Shown piece by piece: positions 51,351-59,680 of a DNA stretch of 64,000 nt. This DNA comes from an uncultured bacterium (lineage in GTDB: Bacteria; Verrucomicrobiota; Lentisphaeria; Victivallales; UBA1829). Both the position numbers and the translations under genes were made by a program. Position 1 is the first letter of the stretch. The number at the start of each line of letters is the position of its first letter. The notes beneath the pieces are model-generated. The model was not told the origin of the DNA and searched no databases. It was given only the letters and a program-made list of their open reading frames with translations. The stretch is taken from NCBI GenBank assembly GCA_949292215.1, contig CASEYW010000108.1:24689-88688 (forward strand). Direction: 5' to 3'.

Positions 51351-53474
51351 ATGAAAGAGACAGATAATCGGCACGGTCCGCTTCCTTCCGGGAGGGAACG
51401 GACGCATGAATTTTCCGGGAAGTGGATTACTGCGGGGGAGTTCCTGCTCCTGCCGCGCCTCAATGTCTTCCACCGCCAGCTGGATGTCGAGGCGCGCGGA
51501 CGCATAGACAACCGGGTGCGGAATCGTCATATTCTGTTTCGTCGCGAGTTCGAGCTCTCCGAAGTGCCGGCGCATGCAGAACTCTTTTTTTCCGCAGACG
51601 ACTATGCCAAACTGTATTTGAACGGCTCTCAGGTTGGACAGGGGCCCATTCCCGGTTATGTATCGCATACGTTTTATCAGTACATAGATGCGACGCCGTT
51701 TCTTCGGAAAGGGAAAAATATTCTGGCTGTTCATTCCTATTATCAGGGGTTGATCAATCGAGTCTGGGTGAGCGGAGACAACCGCCATGGATTCCTTTGT
51801 GATCTTGTTTGCGACGGAGAGGTCGTTCTCGCATCGGATGAAACCTTTTTCTGCCGTCCCCACACAGGCTATTCTGCGGTCGGTGTCGCCGGATACGAGA
51901 CTCAGTTTCTGGAGCGCTACGATGCCTCTGTTCCCGAAATCGGCTTTGAACAGGATGATTTCGACGATTCCAGCTGGGCGTCGGCCAGGCTGGTTCCTGC
52001 TCCGGAGTACCGCATGTTTCCTTCGCCGCTGCCGGCGCTGGAAGTGGAACGAATCCCTCCCGTCAAGATCCAACAGCGCGGAGACAACCGGATTTCGATT
52101 GATTTCGGTGCGATGTATGTAGGGGCGCTGGAGCTGACTGCATCAGGAAAAAACGGCGATGCCATAGAGATGCGCTTTGGACAGGAACTGGAAGCGGACG
52201 GCTCCGTCCGGTATCGTCTGCGTGCGAATTGTACCTATGTCGAATATTTCCTGCTTTCCGGCAGGGAGCATGATCGCTTGAATCAGTTTGATTACAAATC
52301 GTTCCGATATGTCGAACTCATTCTTCCGGAGAAGGGCGGAGTGCGGGTGGAGCTGGAATCCATCCGCCTCGCGGCGCGGCACATGCCGTTCCATCTCGCG
52401 GCGCACTGCCGGTACGGGGATGACAAGGCTCGTCAGGTCTGGAACTTGTGCGTGCGTTCCATTCATTACGGGGTTCAGGAACAGATTCAGGACTGCATGG
52501 ACCGGGAGAAAGGCTATTATCTCGGCGACGGCTGCTACACCATGCTCACATGGTGCGTCCTGACGGCGGATTACTCTCCCATGTATAAATTCATCGATGA
52601 CTTCCTCCGGACTTCCTTCATCAATCCCGGTCTGATGACCTGTGCCAACTGTTCCTTCATGCAGGAGATCGCCGAGTATCCGCTGATGATGTTTCTGCTG
52701 CTTCCTGTGCTGGCAAAGAGGCCTGGCGGAGCGGAATTCGTCCGGGTGCGTCTGCCGGAATTCCGGAAGATTCTCGACTTCTACCGCGAACAATACGCCT
52801 GTCCGGGCGGGTTGCTTTCCAATCTCGACAAGTGGTGCGTGGTCGAATGGCCGCAGAACATGCGCGACGGTTACGATGCGGAAATTTCCGAAGGAAAACT
52901 CTGCACGGTCATGCACAATGCGATCAATGCCTGGTATATCGGTGCGATCCGCTGTTTCAACCGCGTGGCGGATTCTTTGAATGAACCGCAGTATCCGGGC
53001 GAGATCGCTCTGGCGGAGGAGTTTGTCCGAACGTTCTATCTGCCTTCCGCGGGCTTGTTCAGGGACAGCGCCATTTCTGAGCACATCAGCATGCCGGGCA
53101 ATATCTATGCCTGGTTCTTCGGTCTCTGTCCCGATGCTGCCTGTGAACGGAATGTTGTGGATATGATCCGGCGGAAACGGTTGTCGCAGAGTCTTTTTTT
53201 TGTGACCTTCCCGCTGCTTGCCGGGCTTCAGCGCGACGGCGAGGAGGAGCTTCTTCACGATCTCCTGACCGACGACAATGCCTGGCTGCGTATGATCCGC
53301 GAGGGTGCAACCGCCACATTCGAAGGCTGGGGAAAGGAGACCAAATGGAATACGTCGCTGTTCCATTTGACCCTCTCCTTCGCCGCGGTTTTTCTTGCCG
53401 AGGAGTGCAATATCGGCTCCCTGCTGGACTTCCGTTCCGTCAACGGTTCCGTGCGTTCCGTTTCCCGCGGGTAA
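51351..53474 (+). CDS. alpha-L-rhamnosidase-like (GH78) protein
   Basis: A 707-residue protein with a beta-sandwich N-terminal part (LFFSADDYAKLYLNGSQVG is a typical GH78 lectin-like block) and an (alpha/alpha)6 barrel. D381-C-M-D-R-E386 followed by GYYLGDG corresponds to the GH78 acidic motif (DCPxRxERxGWxGD-like), and WGKETKWNTSLFH fits the C-terminal conserved region. GH78 enzymes release rhamnose from glycans. No signal peptide is present. This ATG is used because AAGG lies 12 bases upstream, while an ATG at 51339 has no spacing. Family fairly sure, substrate not. Confidence 0.82.
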   Translation: MKETDNRHGPLPSGRERTHEFSGKWITAGEFLLLPRLNVFHRQLDVEARGRIDNRVRNRHILFRREFELSEVPAHAELFFSADDYAKLYLNGSQVGQGPIPGYVSHTFYQYIDATPFLRKGKNILAVHSYYQGLINRVWVSGDNRHGFLCDLVCDGEVVLASDETFFCRPHTGYSAVGVAGYETQFLERYDASVPEIGFEQDDFDDSSWASARLVPAPEYRMFPSPLPALEVERIPPVKIQQRGDNRISIDFGAMYVGALELTASGKNGDAIEMRFGQELEADGSVRYRLRANCTYVEYFLLSGREHDRLNQFDYKSFRYVELILPEKGGVRVELESIRLAARHMPFHLAAHCRYGDDKARQVWNLCVRSIHYGVQEQIQDCMDREKGYYLGDGCYTMLTWCVLTADYSPMYKFIDDFLRTSFINPGLMTCANCSFMQEIAEYPLMMFLLLPVLAKRPGGAEFVRVRLPEFRKILDFYREQYACPGGLLSNLDKWCVVEWPQNMRDGYDAEISEGKLCTVMHNAINAWYIGAIRCFNRVADSLNEPQYPGEIALAEEFVRTFYLPSAGLFRDSAISEHISMPGNIYAWFFGLCPDAACERNVVDMIRRKRLSQSLFFVTFPLLAGLQRDGEEELLHDLLTDDNAWLRMIREGATATFEGWGKETKWNTSLFHLTLSFAAVFLAEECNIGSLLDFRSVNGSVRSVSRG

Positions 53475-53507
53475 GACACATCCGGAAGGCTGGGGCCACC
53501 GGAGAAG

Positions 53508-54041
53508 TTAGAAATCAATTCCCCGGATCGCCGGAATTCCCTTGTCGTAGGGATGTTTGACGGAGCGGATTTCGGAAACAAGATCGCTGAGCTCCAGCAG
53601 AGGAGCGGGCGCATAGCGTCCAGTAATGACCACGTTCTGATGCGGCGGACGCTGTCGCAGGGCATCAAGAACCCGGTCCAGCTCCAGCCATTGATAATGC
53701 AGCGCGATGTTCAGCTCATCCATGACAAGCAGGTTGACCTGATCGGAATGGAGCATCTCCTCTGCGCGTTTCCATCCGGTTTCGGCCATTCCTTTGTGGT
53801 CGCCCGGGTGCCAGCTGAGTCCGGCACCAAGCTGTTCAAATCGCAGCAGAGGATGGTTCAGTGCATCAAAAAAATGTTTTTCTCCCGTTTCGACGGTTCC
53901 CTTCACAAACTGGAGGAAGACAACATTCCATCCCCAGCCGAGCGCACGGATCGTGATCCCAAATGCACTTGTCGTTTTTCCTTTTCCGTTGCCTGTGATG
54001 TTCAAAAGAATTCCGGCGGTTCGATCATCTTCCTTCAGCAT
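53508..54041 (-). CDS. cobO: cob(I)alamin adenosyltransferase (CobO/BtuR type)
   Basis: A 177-residue P-loop protein. GNGKGKTT (17-24), LQFVKGT, MDELNIAL and VVITGRYAP are the hallmarks of the CobA/CobO/BtuR family, which adenosylates cob(I)alamin to make coenzyme B12. Other family members have about 15-20 more residues at the N-terminus; a small overlapping frame upstream codes something similar (see that entry). No strong ribosome binding site lies directly before this ATG. Confidence 0.93.
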   Translation of the reverse strand: MLKEDDRTAGILLNITGNGKGKTTSAFGITIRALGWGWNVVFLQFVKGTVETGEKHFFDALNHPLLRFEQLGAGLSWHPGDHKGMAETGWKRAEEMLHSDQVNLLVMDELNIALHYQWLELDRVLDALRQRPPHQNVVITGRYAPAPLLELSDLVSEIRSVKHPYDKGIPAIRGIDF

Positions 54042-54082
54042 TTCTGATTCCGTTTTCTGGTTGAATGTTCCGTCTGGTTCAT
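54035..54082 (-). CDS. 15-codon leader frame overlapping the start of cobO
   Basis: AAGGAGAACAC precedes an ATG opening a frame for MNQTEHSTRKRNQKC, whose TGA overlaps the cobO ATG by seven bases in another frame. The peptide resembles the basic N-terminal tail seen in other CobO/BtuR proteins, so it could be a coupled leader or the displaced N-terminus after a frameshift. The strong ribosome binding site belongs to this frame rather than to cobO. Confidence 0.4.
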   Translation of the reverse strand: MNQTEHSTRKRNQKC

Positions 54083-54110
54083 GTGTTCTCCTTAAGACTG
54101 GAGGGCGTCT

Positions 54111-54163
54111 TTGAGAATCTTCCCTTTTTTCTGTATAATACCATGAATCCGGAGAATCTTCAA
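54111..54163. promoter_or_regulatory. bidirectional promoter sharing one -10 region
   Basis: On the plus strand TTGAGA (54111-54116), 17 bases, TATAAT (54134-54139). On the minus strand TTGAAG (54158-54163), 17 bases, TATTAT (54135-54140). The two -10 boxes overlap. The minus promoter serves cobO; the plus one points to the FmdB/RsmA genes, 200 bases away. Apart from the two promoters, 54083-54345 holds nothing else I can call. Confidence 0.6.
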
Positions 54164-54275
54164 ATAAAAAGACCGCGGTGGGGAAGTGGTTTGTGAAAAA
54201 CTTTCACCGGAAAGCTCTTTTTTATTCCGGAATTTTCCTCTTGCGCTCGGTTCCGGCGGATTTCTCTGCACCGGT

Positions 54276-54304
54276 TTGCCAAATTGCGCTTTTTGTGGTA
54301 TATT
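54276..54304 (+). promoter_or_regulatory. promoter of the FmdB zinc-ribbon/rsmA unit
   Basis: TTGCCA and TATATT are separated by 17 bases, about 40 bases before the start codon of the zinc-ribbon gene. Confidence 0.6.
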
Positions 54305-54345
54305 ACAGGGGAAGCGGAACGAAAAAAACAGGAAGGGAACAGGGA

Positions 54346-54579
54346 ATGCCGATCTTTGAATATGTCTGTAAAACCTGCGGGAAGGAGTTCGAAAAACTGG
54401 TGCCTTCTGCGCAGACGAAAGTTTCTTGCCCGGAGTGTTCCGGGGACCAGGTTGTGAAAAAGCTTTCCAGATTTGCTGCGGCGGTCAGGGAGAGCGGAGG
54501 ATGTCCTTCGAAGGAGTTCTGTCCCTCGGCGTCGTCCGGATGCGGCTGCGGGCACGGCGGATGCTGCCATCATCACTAG
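54346..54579 (+). CDS. FmdB-family zinc-ribbon protein
   Basis: A 77-residue protein. MPIFEYVCKTCGKEFE and VSCPECSG carry the two CxxC pairs (C8, C11, C28, C31) of the FmdB/CxxC regulatory zinc ribbon. The C-terminal tail is Cys- and His-rich (CPSASSGCGCGHGGCCHHH), a possible extra metal site. Role in the family is unclear. GGAAGGGA lies before this ATG; a longer frame upstream codes unlikely sequence. Confidence 0.9.
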   Translation: MPIFEYVCKTCGKEFEKLVPSAQTKVSCPECSGDQVVKKLSRFAAAVRESGGCPSKEFCPSASSGCGCGHGGCCHHH

Positions 54580-54588
54580 GGTCTTCTC

Positions 54589-55458
54589 ATGAAAAAGAAC
54601 GAACTGACTGCTCTGCTGGCTGCTCTGGGGGTGGAACCCAGCAGGAAACTTGGACAGAATTTTCTCGTGGATGAAAATTTTCTGGACTGGATCGTCAAGG
54701 AATCCGGTGCGGCTCCTGGTGAGAAAATTGTGGAAGTGGGTCCCGGCTTCGGCGCGCTGACAAAGCGGATGCTGGATCTCGGCGCGGAAGTGACGGCAGT
54801 GGAATTCGATCACCGGATCTGTGAATGGCTTAGAAGCATTCTGGTTCCCAGGGGACTCAAACTGATCGAGGGTGACGCATGCAAAGTCGAGTTCAGTGGA
54901 ATCTATGGCGCTGGTGTTCCGTTCCGGCTCATTTCCAATCTGCCGTATTCGGCGGGAACGGTGGTGGTGGCGAAGCTGCTGGAGTCGGAACAGCCACCGG
55001 AGGAGATGATCATCATGCTTCAGAAAGAGGTGGCGTTGCGGCTTGCCGCAGGAGAGGGGGATGAGGAGTACGGTGCGCTTTCCGTCCGGGCACAGGCTTC
55101 TTATGAAGTGACGCCGTTACGAATGGTGCCGCCGCAGCTTTTTCATCCCAGACCGGAAGTGGATTCCTGTGTGCTGAGAATGAAAAAGCGTGCGGACCTG
55201 CCGTCATATGAATTCCGCAAATTGCTGTCGCAGGTGACGCGCCTGGGATTCTCCCAGAGACGCAAGAAGATGGTCAAGCAGCTGGCATCGGTTTTCGGAC
55301 GCGGGGAAGTGGATCAGGCGTATGAGGCGCTGGGGATTCCGGAGGCGATTCGCGCGGAACGTGTTTCCGTGGAAAAATTCAAACAATTGACGGAATGGAT
55401 TCAGCGTTCCAGAAAGACTTCAAACCCTGATCCGGATGGCTGCAAAAAAAATGGATGA
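54589..55458 (+). CDS. rsmA: 16S rRNA dimethyladenosine methyltransferase RsmA/KsgA
   Basis: A 289-residue protein. GQNFLVDENFLD, VEVGPGFGALT (SAM motif I), NLPYSAG (motif IV) and the C-terminal FHPRPEVDSCVL stretch are characteristic of KsgA, which dimethylates two adenines near the 3' end of 16S rRNA. It starts nine bases after the zinc-ribbon gene. AGGG precedes the ATG. Confidence 0.95.
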   Translation: MKKNELTALLAALGVEPSRKLGQNFLVDENFLDWIVKESGAAPGEKIVEVGPGFGALTKRMLDLGAEVTAVEFDHRICEWLRSILVPRGLKLIEGDACKVEFSGIYGAGVPFRLISNLPYSAGTVVVAKLLESEQPPEEMIIMLQKEVALRLAAGEGDEEYGALSVRAQASYEVTPLRMVPPQLFHPRPEVDSCVLRMKKRADLPSYEFRKLLSQVTRLGFSQRRKKMVKQLASVFGRGEVDQAYEALGIPEAIRAERVSVEKFKQLTEWIQRSRKTSNPDPDGCKKNG

Positions 55459-55499
55459 AATCATTTCGCAGGATAGAAAAATATTAAAGATTGAGATAT

Positions 55500-55519
55500 A
55501 TTCCTGAAAATTCAGGAAT
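55500..55519. repeat. inverted repeat before the dehydratase-activator fusion gene
   Basis: ATTCCTGAA-AA-TTCAGGAAT is a perfect 9-bp inverted repeat about 50 bases before the start codon, followed by a second weaker GC hairpin (GCCGG...CCGGC). It may be an operator, leader hairpin or part of the rsmA 3' end. Confidence 0.45.
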
Positions 55520-55570
55520 CGGAGCCGCAGGGCCGGTTTTCCCGGCTGTGAGCTTTTAAGGAAACAGAAA

Positions 55571-57661
55571 ATGGGCAGACAAACAAATTATTATCTGGGG
55601 ATCGACATCGGCTCAACCACTTTCAAAGCCGTCCTGATGACAGATGACGGGAAAGTCGGTCATGTTACCTACCAACGCACCAGACCGGTGGAATCCGGCA
55701 AGATTACCTGCAAGAGCAATTGCAGTCAATGCGGTCATTGCAATCTTGGGGCACTGAGAAAAACCGTGGAACACTTTCTTGCAGGTGCCGGACTCACGGA
55801 AAAGGATATCCGCTGCACAGTTGTGACCGGCAGTCAGATTGTGGAGGATACCAGACGTTTCATACCGTATGATTTTCAGGTGAGCGAGGTTTCCGCGCAT
55901 GTCGCCGGAGCGCTCCACTATTATCCTCATGTCAAGGCGATTCTGGATGTCGGTGGACAGGACAGCAAGGCGATGATCTACAACGAAAAGATGGGAATGT
56001 GGACCTCCAAGATGAGCGGTATCTGCGCGGCCGGAACGGGAGCGTTTCTGGACAGTGTCGCATTGAAACTCGGAATTCCCGTCGAAGAGATGGCGGAGAA
56101 GGTCAATTATGACAGTGATCTGGAATTTTCATCCGTTTGTGCCGTTTTGAGTGCAACTTCAATCAACAAGTTCAAGAACCGGATGCCGCTAGGACAGATC
56201 ATCGGGGGTGCCTGCCGTGCTCAGGCTCGAACCATCATCTCCGGTGTGGGACAGCTTCTCTTCAACTACAAGGGCGACATCGTGTTCCAGGGCGGAGTCG
56301 CATCAAATCGTGCGGTTGCTTATTATCTCAAGGAGATTACGGGAAACAACATCATTATTCCGGAATTTCACTGTGTCATGGGAGCGCTTGGAGCGGCATG
56401 TCTGGCAAGAAAATACATTCAGCTCAAGGGTACGCTGGATATGAAGCCGATTGAATATGAGAAGTCGTCGATGAAATCCGTTTCCATGCGTGCGAATACG
56501 ACCCGTCGGGAGTTCTTTTCCAAGGCGAAGGCTCCGATGGTCTGGCGGAATCTCTTTTTCCCGACGGAGATTTTGAATGCCCTCGGGGTCAAAATGCTGA
56601 CGCTCGAAACCTACGCGGCTCTCTTCGCCCGGAATTCCAAACGGACGAAAAAGGCTCTGGATATCGCTGCTTACAAGGGCTTTGCCGGTGAAACCTGCTC
56701 CTTCCTGCGTGTCCTGGAGGGCACGGAACTGCCGAAACCGGATTTCGGCGTTTCGACCTCTCAACCGTGTCAGCAGGGAGAACGCATTTTCCAGGATCTT
56801 GCCAGACAGTATCATTTTTCCGATCGTTTCTATTCACTCCATACCCCGATCAATGCGGAGGATCCGAATTCCGTGGAACAGATCGCGGAAGGTCTTGAGG
56901 AGGCGGTTGCCCTGATGGAAAAGGCGCTCGGAATGAAAATGGATATGGGACGTCTGGCAGAGGCGTGCCGGCTTTCCAATGAAGCCGCGGAAATCTCCAA
57001 AAAATGCAACGAGCTCCGCTGGTCCAGTCCTCCGCTGATCCGTGGTGCGGAAGGGGTCTACAATGCGGTTCTCTTCTCCCAGCTCTGGGGGAAAAAAGAG
57101 CTGGTCGATATCCAGAAGCAGTTTTACGAGGATCTCTGCATCAAAAAGGAGTGGGCGGAAAAACATTACAGACGGGAGGATACGCATCGTCTGCTCTGGC
57201 TCCATCTTCCGCCGTTTTATGATACGAAGATTCTGGATTTCATTGAGATGACCTGCCGGGCTCCGATTGTTTTCGAGGAAGTCAATTTCGTCGACTGGGA
57301 GATGCTGAATCCTGATGATCCGTACCGTTCACTGGCGCGCAAACTGCTTACGGTCGGTTATCTGGACCCCAAGCTGAGAGTGAACTACATCAGTTCCAAT
57401 GCTGAGAAATCCGGTCTGAACGGCTGTATTCTCTACAACCATGGATTCGGCAGATGTTCGCTGTCCGACAGCTGTTTCGCAAAACATCTGCGGGAGGAGC
57501 TCGACAAGGTCGGTCTCCCTCTTCTTACGCTCGACGGCGACTGCATGGACCCCACCACCGATCCGTGCAGCACCACAACCAAGATCAGCGCCTTTGTGGA
57601 AGCGTTGAATTCCAAAAAATACGGAAATATGTTCGGCAGAGTCAAAGGAGGTCGGAAATGA
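55571..57661 (+). CDS. fused 2-hydroxyacyl-CoA dehydratase activator/dehydratase (HgdC-HgdB like)
   Basis: A 696-residue protein. Residues 1-300 are an ASKHA ATPase of the HgdC/BcrA/BadF activator family: GIDIGSTTFKAV, LDVGGQDSKA, and two cluster cysteines 38 residues apart, Cys152 (SGICAAGTG) and Cys190 (SSVCAVL), as in HgdC. Residues about 310-690 resemble the dehydratase beta subunit, ending LTLDGDCMDP. An extra C47-x3-C51-x2-C54-x2-C57 motif sits in the activator N-terminus where HgdC has no such cysteines. The activator normally injects an electron by ATP hydrolysis into the dehydratase. Substrate unknown. The cupin gene overlaps its stop as ATGA. AAGGAA lies before the ATG. Confidence 0.88.
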   Translation: MGRQTNYYLGIDIGSTTFKAVLMTDDGKVGHVTYQRTRPVESGKITCKSNCSQCGHCNLGALRKTVEHFLAGAGLTEKDIRCTVVTGSQIVEDTRRFIPYDFQVSEVSAHVAGALHYYPHVKAILDVGGQDSKAMIYNEKMGMWTSKMSGICAAGTGAFLDSVALKLGIPVEEMAEKVNYDSDLEFSSVCAVLSATSINKFKNRMPLGQIIGGACRAQARTIISGVGQLLFNYKGDIVFQGGVASNRAVAYYLKEITGNNIIIPEFHCVMGALGAACLARKYIQLKGTLDMKPIEYEKSSMKSVSMRANTTRREFFSKAKAPMVWRNLFFPTEILNALGVKMLTLETYAALFARNSKRTKKALDIAAYKGFAGETCSFLRVLEGTELPKPDFGVSTSQPCQQGERIFQDLARQYHFSDRFYSLHTPINAEDPNSVEQIAEGLEEAVALMEKALGMKMDMGRLAEACRLSNEAAEISKKCNELRWSSPPLIRGAEGVYNAVLFSQLWGKKELVDIQKQFYEDLCIKKEWAEKHYRREDTHRLLWLHLPPFYDTKILDFIEMTCRAPIVFEEVNFVDWEMLNPDDPYRSLARKLLTVGYLDPKLRVNYISSNAEKSGLNGCILYNHGFGRCSLSDSCFAKHLREELDKVGLPLLTLDGDCMDPTTDPCSTTTKISAFVEALNSKKYGNMFGRVKGGRK

Positions 57662-58008
57662 TCAGAAAACCCGCGGAGTTCGGAAGGGAAGTCAGAAAAA
57701 ACATGCGCGGAGGCGACGGCGAGGTGATCGTATCCGCCATCTGGAAGCCCGGCGAAGAGATGAAATCGAATACAAGAATGTATTCCAAACTGATCCTGGA
57801 ACCGGGATGTTCCATCGGCCTTCATCCGCATGAAAACGAAGAGGAACTGTTTTTCATCCTGAAGGGCCGGGCGGAGACGATCGACAACGGCGAACCGAAA
57901 ATTCTGGAAGCGGGAGACGCCAGCATTACGCGAAGCGGCGAAACCCACAGCCTTAAAAATATCGGAACGGACACGCTGGAAGTTCTTGCTTTGATCGCCC
58001 GCTATTGA
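57658..58008 (+). CDS. small cupin-domain protein
   Basis: A 116-residue single cupin. Motif 1 reads GLHPHENEEELFFILKG, giving metal ligands H56, H58 and E62, and motif 2 has GETHSLKN (H97). Its ATG overlaps the stop of the dehydratase-activator gene, so it is co-translated with it. A metal-dependent isomerase, dioxygenase or binding protein role is possible; coupling suggests it works on the same metabolite. Confidence 0.88.
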   Translation: MIRKPAEFGREVRKNMRGGDGEVIVSAIWKPGEEMKSNTRMYSKLILEPGCSIGLHPHENEEELFFILKGRAETIDNGEPKILEAGDASITRSGETHSLKNIGTDTLEVLALIARY

Positions 58009-58089
58009 CAGCTGCTTCCGATGCCGCTTTTTCCGGCATTTGAGATGGCATGAAATTTGACTGGACCCATCGGAAAGGGGGAGGTGTGG

Positions 58090-59451
58090 ATGTTTGGACG
58101 GATCGTTCTGCTTCTGTTGCTCACCTGCGGAATGCGCCTTCTGGCTGCGGAGAAGCCAGCCGTTCCGGAGAAGAAGGATGTCTCCATTGCTGTTGTGCAT
58201 TCCGGAACAGACGCGAAACGTGCTGATGTGGAAGCCGCACGCAAAAAATGGCTGGATTCCAAACTGCCTGCGGGAATCAATCCGGATGATCTTTCGCCCG
58301 ATGAGATTGCCAGATATTTCGAACGTGAAACAAGTTCCATCGACCGCTGGTTTTCCGTTCGCGGAGATCTCCTTCTGCGTGCGATGATGACTGCCGCCAT
58401 TGTGGTATTCTGTGTTCTGGCAGCGTGGTTTATCTTCAAAAAAATTATAAACGCCAGATTGAGGCGGATGAAGAGTCCGGGTACATTCTGGGAGCTGGTC
58501 CTTGCTCTGAACGGACCTTTTGCATTTGCGGTCCTGATGACAGGGATTTTTCTCAGTTTTCTACCGGTATTGAATACATTTTCCGCGGAATCGTTTTTGT
58601 ATGACGTCCGTTTTTTCTTCACGGTTCTTGCGCTTACTGCGGCATGGGCGGCAATGAATCTGGTGGGGATTGTCAATGAAAAACTCCAGGTGCTGGCAAA
58701 GCGCGATGACAATTCCCTTGACGACCTTATGGTCAAACTTCTTCGCAACATTCTCCGGATTCTGGTCTTTGCGACGACGGTGTTTTTTATCGGTCAAAGT
58801 ATTTTCCGGATCAATATAACTGCTCTGCTGGCAGGAGCCGGAGTTCTCGGCCTCGGCGCGGCTCTGGCGGCAAAGGATACTCTTTCCAACTTTTTTGGAA
58901 CGATTGTGATCCTCTTCGACCGGCCGTTCAAACTAGGAGACAGAATCCAGGTCGGAGAGGTGGAGGGAATCGTGACCGAGGTCGGGATGCGCAGTTCCAA
59001 AATTCTTGCGGATGATGAATCGTTTTATACGCTCCCGAACAGTCTTCTGACCACGCAGGCGGTCCGAAATATCAACTTGAAGAACCACCTGAAATTCCTT
59101 TTCACTGTCACGATGACATACGACACGACCGAGCCGCAGATGCGGAAGGCCATTCAGATTCTCCATGAGATCACCGACAACTTCAAGGGGCCCGATCGTC
59201 CCTGTTTTTCTCCGCGCATTTTCTTTTCCGGTTTTGCCAGTTCCTCGATGAACATCACGGTCATCATGTGGCTGAAAACGGAGTCGTATGTGCAGGAGGA
59301 ACAATGGAAATCCGAATTGAACCTTACCATTCTCAAACGCTTTGCCGAAGAGAATCTCAACATGGCGTATCCGACAACGACCACCTATCTCCTTACACAG
59401 GAAAACTCTCCACTGGAAATCCGGATGACCGGAACAGACCCCAAGAAATAA
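58090..59451 (+). CDS. MscS-family mechanosensitive channel
   Basis: A 453-residue protein with a cleavable signal peptide (MFGRIVLLLLLTCGMRLLAA), a periplasmic part of about 90 residues, three to four membrane helices, and the MscS pore block (GVLGLGAALAAKDTLSNFFGT then RPFKLGDRIQVG and EGIVTEVGMRSS). It is longer than E. coli MscS (286 residues). It should open under membrane tension to release solutes on osmotic downshift. GGGGGAGG lies five bases before the ATG, which rejects a TTG 11 codons upstream. Confidence 0.92.
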   Translation: MFGRIVLLLLLTCGMRLLAAEKPAVPEKKDVSIAVVHSGTDAKRADVEAARKKWLDSKLPAGINPDDLSPDEIARYFERETSSIDRWFSVRGDLLLRAMMTAAIVVFCVLAAWFIFKKIINARLRRMKSPGTFWELVLALNGPFAFAVLMTGIFLSFLPVLNTFSAESFLYDVRFFFTVLALTAAWAAMNLVGIVNEKLQVLAKRDDNSLDDLMVKLLRNILRILVFATTVFFIGQSIFRINITALLAGAGVLGLGAALAAKDTLSNFFGTIVILFDRPFKLGDRIQVGEVEGIVTEVGMRSSKILADDESFYTLPNSLLTTQAVRNINLKNHLKFLFTVTMTYDTTEPQMRKAIQILHEITDNFKGPDRPCFSPRIFFSGFASSSMNITVIMWLKTESYVQEEQWKSELNLTILKRFAEENLNMAYPTTTTYLLTQENSPLEIRMTGTDPKK

Positions 59452-59600
59452 CAATACGGAGAAATGCACACGCATTTTCCCGGGTCAGGAAGAGTGTCCT
59501 TGTTGCGGTTCGGCGGCGAGATGCCGGTCGAGTGGAGTACGAAATTCAAAAAACAGAAAAGAATCCCCTTCCTTCTCCTTTCAAAAGAATAATTTTCGGC

Positions 59601-59629
59601 TTGAAAAACTCTATTTTCCGCATTATACT
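59601..59629 (+). promoter_or_regulatory. promoter of the alcohol dehydrogenase gene
   Basis: TTGAAA and TATACT are separated by 17 bases, about 50 bases before the start codon. Confidence 0.6.
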
Positions 59630-59680
59630 GTCTTAAGAAAAAACTCTCGACAGAACCTTAACAACTGCAAGGAGGTTACC

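Noticed and set aside
54143..54196. 17-codon open frame after the plus-strand promoter
   Set aside because: No ribosome binding site and no recognisable sequence; it is probably untranslated leader.
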